Origin: Firmicutes bacterium HGW-Firmicutes-11 | GTDB taxonomy: Bacteria > Bacillota > Clostridia > Peptostreptococcales > Anaerovoracaceae | Direction of reading: 5' to 3' | DNA length: 64,000 nt | Assembly (NCBI GenBank): GCA_002840285.1 | Contig: PHAE01000002.1 | Location: 92,304-156,303 of the forward strand | In this document: piece by piece, positions 60,096 to 64,000 of the stretch | How positions within the stretch are numbered: the first letter of the stretch is position 1 | Layout of the letters: every line of letters starts with the position of its first letter | Notes under the pieces: generated by a model | What the model was told of the DNA's origin: nothing | Seen by the model: the letters and a program-made list of their open reading frames with translations, nothing else | The model's database searches: none | Program-made: the position numbers and the translations under genes

Positions 60096-60806
60096 TTATG
60101 CGATACTTTCAATTCGTCTCGCAGCCGTCCCTTTTGATTCGTTGATACCCCGAATTAAAACCCATACTAAAAATGCAAACTCTGAGAGCGTTTGAGGAAT
60201 TAGGAGAATCATGTTCACGGTTTCAAAACCAGGCAACAGAAAATGAAGGAATACTTCAAGGAACAAACTGCAGCCGCCTACCACCAGCAAGATGCCGAGG
60301 ATTCTTGGCAGGAAAACAGACTTGTAAACCAATAATCCCAGTGGAATGAGCCACAGTGCGAAAAACACATTGGCGATTTCATAGCCGTGTAAGTATAGGT
60401 CGTACGAGAGCATTGCCTGGGCCATCAGTTGCTCTGCTCCAAAAACGCCTAAGTATTCTGTCCCACTTAATACTTGAAACGCTGCATATTCATTTAATAA
60501 ATTGAGCATGTTGATGGGGACACTTACCATCACTAAGATGACCATGAGGATGGAAAGGTTCTTGTCCACGTTGTGGAACAGCTTGTATAAGACGAGCGGC
60601 AACAGCAGAAAGAGCGCCATCATCATTAGATCGCTGACAAACCCCATTCGAAACAGGTTTTCATTCGACATTATATTCTGAGCAGTTGCAACCATATCGC
60701 CTGCCACGAATAGTTTGGAACGTACAATTTGCGCAATCGGACCAAAGACAAACATTAGCAACCAGATCAACCCTGCAAGTCTTGCAGTTCTTTTGTTTGT
60801 ACCCAT
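60096..60806 (-). CDS. DUF4386-like membrane protein
   Basis: RTARLAGLIWLLMFVFGPIAQIVRSKLFVAGD; multi-TM; GLLVYKSVFLPRILGILLVVGG. Confidence 0.8.
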   Translation of the reverse strand: MGTNKRTARLAGLIWLLMFVFGPIAQIVRSKLFVAGDMVATAQNIMSNENLFRMGFVSDLMMMALFLLLPLVLYKLFHNVDKNLSILMVILVMVSVPINMLNLLNEYAAFQVLSGTEYLGVFGAEQLMAQAMLSYDLYLHGYEIANVFFALWLIPLGLLVYKSVFLPRILGILLVVGGCSLFLEVFLHFLLPGFETVNMILLIPQTLSEFAFLVWVLIRGINESKGTAARRIESIA

Positions 60807-60820
60807 TTTTCATTTCTCCT

Positions 60821-61021
60821 TTAAGATTTTTTCTCTTCTACACAATTGACAGAAATCAATTCTAGACCCAAATCATTTATACTTCGAAGAATCCCATACA
60901 ATGCAGATTGATCCGAAAGGTTGCCACGAAGCTTTGTGGTAAAATCAGGCTGCTTCGTGATGGTGAATTCTTCAAATCGGGTCTCTTGAATATATCCGGA
61001 TATGACGATCTCATAAAGCAT
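60821..61021 (-). CDS. Small hypothetical protein
   Basis: MLYEIVISGYIQETRFEEFTITKQPDFTTKLRGNLSDQSALYGILRSINDLGLELISVN; start trimmed to 61021 behind GGAGGA. Confidence 0.7.
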   Translation of the reverse strand: MLYEIVISGYIQETRFEEFTITKQPDFTTKLRGNLSDQSALYGILRSINDLGLELISVNCVEEKKS

Positions 61022-61457
61022 AGTTCTCCTCCTTCGTCGACCTCTTCCACTTGAGCGCAAGTGCCAGTATCGTTAGATTGCCCAGGATCTCAATTACCGA
61101 GAAGAATGTGTAATGAAGTGTGACATCAGAGCCAAAGAAAAACGATCCAAACTGATATAGGATCATAAGCGTGCCAGCCACCCCATTGGCAATCCGGTTG
61201 GGCTTATGTGACAACACTGTAGATAGCACCACCATCAGGAATGGAATCTCAAGGGAAACTCCAGCAAACAACAACATCTCCTCTGTCATAGCAACGCCGG
61301 CGATGTTGCCTTCTAACAACATTTGCAACACCGACATCTCCATATTGCTCAAGAGATCGCAAAAAATGTAGTTGAGTGAAAGAAATACCCAGATCTTCGA
61401 CAAGAGCATGGACGTCGGGTCATTTAAATTGGATCGGATCGTGCTTAGTGCTTTCAT
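61011..61457 (-). CDS. Membrane protein of unknown function
   Basis: Four predicted TMs; start trimmed to MKALSTIRSNLND behind GAGGAGG. Confidence 0.7.
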   Translation of the reverse strand: MKALSTIRSNLNDPTSMLLSKIWVFLSLNYIFCDLLSNMEMSVLQMLLEGNIAGVAMTEEMLLFAGVSLEIPFLMVVLSTVLSHKPNRIANGVAGTLMILYQFGSFFFGSDVTLHYTFFSVIEILGNLTILALALKWKRSTKEENYAL

Positions 61458-61566
61458 AATAGAACCTCCTCGTTTTAGCAACTTATTTGCGATAAGCATA
61501 CGAAAACCGAGGAGGTTTCAACACCTACTAAAGTAGGTAATTATACACGCAGAAAGTAGGGTCTGT

Positions 61567-63873
61567 TTAAACCAAACCCAGTGCTCTTGCTTTCGCAACA
61601 GCTTCTGTACGTCTTTTTACTTGCAGTTTTCCATAAATCGTTTGATTGTAACCCTTTACGGTACTCAGCGCCAAAAAAAGCGCAGCACAGATTTCACTGT
61701 TTGATTGTCCAGAAGCAATTAGTGTCAATACTTCAAGCTCTCTTACGGTAAGCGGTTCTGTTAAAGATCGGTTCACATGCTCCTGCATAAACGCCTCGTT
61801 GACACTTCCCTCAGTTGATGTCGATTCGGCATTCTGCTGTTTCTCCGCCCGATTGATTTCCAATTCCATTTCTTCGAAGGAAATGTCATCCGGCACAGGG
61901 TTCATAAAATAATGCGCTCTGCTTTCCCGAAGGCATTCTCTTGCCAGATCGATGAAGCCTTCGCTACAATACACCCTCGCAAGCATAAGATAATACTTGT
62001 ATTTCCAATCCGCCAACGAATACTTCTGTCCGTAGCCTTTGCTTTCCTCAAGAAGCGCGTACGCCTCTTGGTTTTCACTGCTCAAGAAGGCGGCTTTGGC
62101 TAAGCCCAAATAAAGACTTGCGAGTAAAATAGGAACTTTCTTCTCTTCAACTACTCTTTCAATCGTCTGATTAAGCACATTATAAGCTTTTCTAAAATGC
62201 CCTTGCTGAATATATAGTTCTCCTAGCACCATGTAAAAGGAGTGGTAGGCAAGTCTATTCTCTGCGTGGCATGCGCTTTCTATCGACTGGGAAATGTAGG
62301 TTTCAGCCACATCTAATTCTCCCATGCCCCAATGGGCGATCGCTAGTAGCATGGTTACGACGCTACGCTTTTCGTATTGACCACTGGGTGTCTTCGCTAG
62401 CGCATCTCTGCTATGTTTAAAAACGCCTTCCATGTCCCCCATTGCTGCGGCAATATAACCACGGGCAGAAGTAATCGTCGCCGGCAGCAATTCAAACTGA
62501 AGCCTGTCACAGATCAGAATAGCGTTTGGAACGTCTGTCGTTTGATATCGGTCATATAATATCTGCGCCCTGTCGAGCCATTCTACACAACCTTTCACAT
62601 CTCCCATATCAAGCAGTGCCCACCCATACCCCATCGTGAGTACTGGGCTTTTCTCAAGGATGGATGTCGGCAGCCTCTTTGCCATCTCGAGCCAGGATGC
62701 CGCCTGGAGTTGCATATCCATGGAAGCCCATTTGCACTCGATCAAAGCTGCGGCTTCTTCGAAGGATTCCGCTTTCAGAAAGTGATGGATTGCTTCTTGC
62801 TCACGACCCGCAGTTTTGAACCAGCATCCCGCACGAAGATGGAGCGTTTCAATCTCTTCCTTGAACTGTTGCTCTAGTCGTTGCCGAAGTAGATCCCGAA
62901 AGAGATGATGATAGCGATACCATTCACGGGACGACTCCATCGGTATAATAAAGCTGTTTGTCTTAACAAGTCTATTTATGATCCCGCGTCCATTCCCCGG
63001 TTCAAGCGGAAGAACAGCATCGCAAAGCTCGCCCGAGAAAAAGTCAAGCATAGCGGTTTTCAACAGAAACTCCTTGATTTCAGGAGTTTGGTTCTCAAGC
63101 ACTTCTTCGATCAAATAATCCATTACGTAATAATGACTGCCGGTAAATGCCTCGATAAAGCCAATCTTGTCCTCAATTCCCTGCATCGATAACGCAGCCA
63201 ACTGCAATCCGGCGACCCAGCCCTCGGTACGCTTGAAGAGTAGTTGCAGTTGTTCCTCCTGCAGGGTCAGATTAAGCTGCTGAAAAAAGAACGCCTTAAC
63301 CTCATCCTCCGAGAATTTTAAATCCGAAATTCTGATCTCCAAAAGACGTTTGCTTGCTCGCAGCTTAGCCAGTGGAAGTGGAGGATCTTCTCTTGTGATC
63401 AATACAAGTTGCATCAACTTCGGCATATGTTCAATCAGTGTTCGAAGCACCTGATGAATCTGTTTGTTTTCAATGACCTGATAATCGTCAAGGACCAAGA
63501 TGAAAGAATGGTCGATGGTGTGCAAATGATGAACGAATCCTTTTAAAAATCCTTCCAAACCAATGGATTGAAACGCATCCAACATCTGATCCAGCTGCGC
63601 AGATGGTTGTTTATCAATCGAATTGACTCCTGCAATCAGATATGCAAAAAACTGTGTCAGGTCGTTATCCCATTCATCCAGAGAGTACCAGCTATGTGTT
63701 CTTTCCTGCTCTGACAACCATTCAGAAACGATCGTGGTCTTGCCCGAACCCGCTGGCGCAGATACTAATATGACACTTGCCCAGTGACTGTCCTTAAGCA
63801 AATCCGTTCTTGAAATCACGCTGTCAGAAACTTCAGGTTTATGGAGTTTTTCTGGCAATAGAGAAAATTTCAT
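61567..63873 (-). CDS. MalT-like LuxR-family ATP-dependent transcriptional regulator
   Basis: SAPAGSGKTTIVSEWL Walker A; FILVLDDYQVI; C-terminal LTVRELEVLTLIASGQSNSEICAALFLALSTVKGYNQTIYGKL. Confidence 0.93.
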   Translation of the reverse strand: MKFSLLPEKLHKPEVSDSVISRTDLLKDSHWASVILVSAPAGSGKTTIVSEWLSEQERTHSWYSLDEWDNDLTQFFAYLIAGVNSIDKQPSAQLDQMLDAFQSIGLEGFLKGFVHHLHTIDHSFILVLDDYQVIENKQIHQVLRTLIEHMPKLMQLVLITREDPPLPLAKLRASKRLLEIRISDLKFSEDEVKAFFFQQLNLTLQEEQLQLLFKRTEGWVAGLQLAALSMQGIEDKIGFIEAFTGSHYYVMDYLIEEVLENQTPEIKEFLLKTAMLDFFSGELCDAVLPLEPGNGRGIINRLVKTNSFIIPMESSREWYRYHHLFRDLLRQRLEQQFKEEIETLHLRAGCWFKTAGREQEAIHHFLKAESFEEAAALIECKWASMDMQLQAASWLEMAKRLPTSILEKSPVLTMGYGWALLDMGDVKGCVEWLDRAQILYDRYQTTDVPNAILICDRLQFELLPATITSARGYIAAAMGDMEGVFKHSRDALAKTPSGQYEKRSVVTMLLAIAHWGMGELDVAETYISQSIESACHAENRLAYHSFYMVLGELYIQQGHFRKAYNVLNQTIERVVEEKKVPILLASLYLGLAKAAFLSSENQEAYALLEESKGYGQKYSLADWKYKYYLMLARVYCSEGFIDLARECLRESRAHYFMNPVPDDISFEEMELEINRAEKQQNAESTSTEGSVNEAFMQEHVNRSLTEPLTVRELEVLTLIASGQSNSEICAALFLALSTVKGYNQTIYGKLQVKRRTEAVAKARALGLV

Positions 63874-63907
63874 CGACCCTCTCCTATATTGGATTATGAA
63901 TAAACTC

Positions 63908-63936
63908 TTGACAAAGCTTGTGCCATGATTTATATT
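63908..63936 (+). promoter_or_regulatory. Consensus-like promoter reading off the right edge
   Basis: TTGACA-N17-TATATT. Confidence 0.75.
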
Positions 63937-63970
63937 TTACCATAGTTAATTATTTTAACTATGGTAAAAT
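63934..63970. promoter_or_regulatory. Perfect 16-bp-arm palindrome, putative operator
   Basis: ATTTTACCATAGTTAA-TTATT-TTAACTATGGTAAAAT. Confidence 0.8.
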
Positions 63971-63982
63971 CGGAGAAGTGTA

Positions 63983-64000
63983 ATGAAACAATCCAAAAAA
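63983..64000 (+). CDS. Start of a gene running off the window (M-K-Q-S-K-K...)
   Basis: GGAGAAGTGTA-ATG behind a promoter and palindrome. Confidence 0.6.

Noticed and set aside
1-64000. CRISPR arrays, tRNA/rRNA genes, IS elements or phage genes
   Set aside because: No regularly spaced repeats, no transposase/integrase motifs and no rRNA/tRNA signatures noticed by eye; tRNAscan/Infernal would be needed for certainty.

Overview
This 64 kb window looks like ordinary chromosome from an anaerobic Bacillota/Clostridia-type bacterium (inferred from gene content, not proven). It holds about 68 densely packed protein genes. I found no rRNA, tRNA, CRISPR array, IS element or phage module. From start to end the main blocks are: a LivJ-type substrate-binding protein separated from a permease start by a hairpin; lipoproteins and an amidohydrolase; an OmpR-type two-component system; a FetAB-like ABC exporter; a copper module (HMA-SafE-cupredoxin fusion, CopA ATPase, response regulator, kinase); a PAS-GGDEF protein; a NMT1/SsuABC-like ABC importer; a diaminopropionate ammonia-lyase; a minimal type IV pilus/T2SS-like cluster (PilC/GspF, four small membrane-anchored proteins, PilT); two ABC-F ATPases; a TetR-FMN-binding-flavodoxin-ferritin-like cassette; photolyase, GH18, SelO, RocB-type M20 peptidase and EFR1 ferredoxin; a corrinoid/methionine-synthase-activation-domain protein; a LytS/LytR-GntP permease module; a six-gene DUF5320/DUF134/NifX/MinD-ferredoxin/Mrp-NifX operon; a ZIP transporter; and a MalT-like LuxR regulator. 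The best candidates for under-described biology are the secretin-less and PilB-less pilus-like cluster, the nucleotide-binding Fe-S/NifX operon with its repeated TGACATATGCC promoter motif, and several intergenic regulatory signatures: a LytTR site upstream of gntP, a 16-bp-arm palindrome on a consensus promoter at the right edge, a cluster of seven GACAAC motifs in a 263-bp gap, and a 19-bp tandem repeat abutting the -35 box of an ABC-F gene. Family names come from reading motifs by eye; no database search was run.
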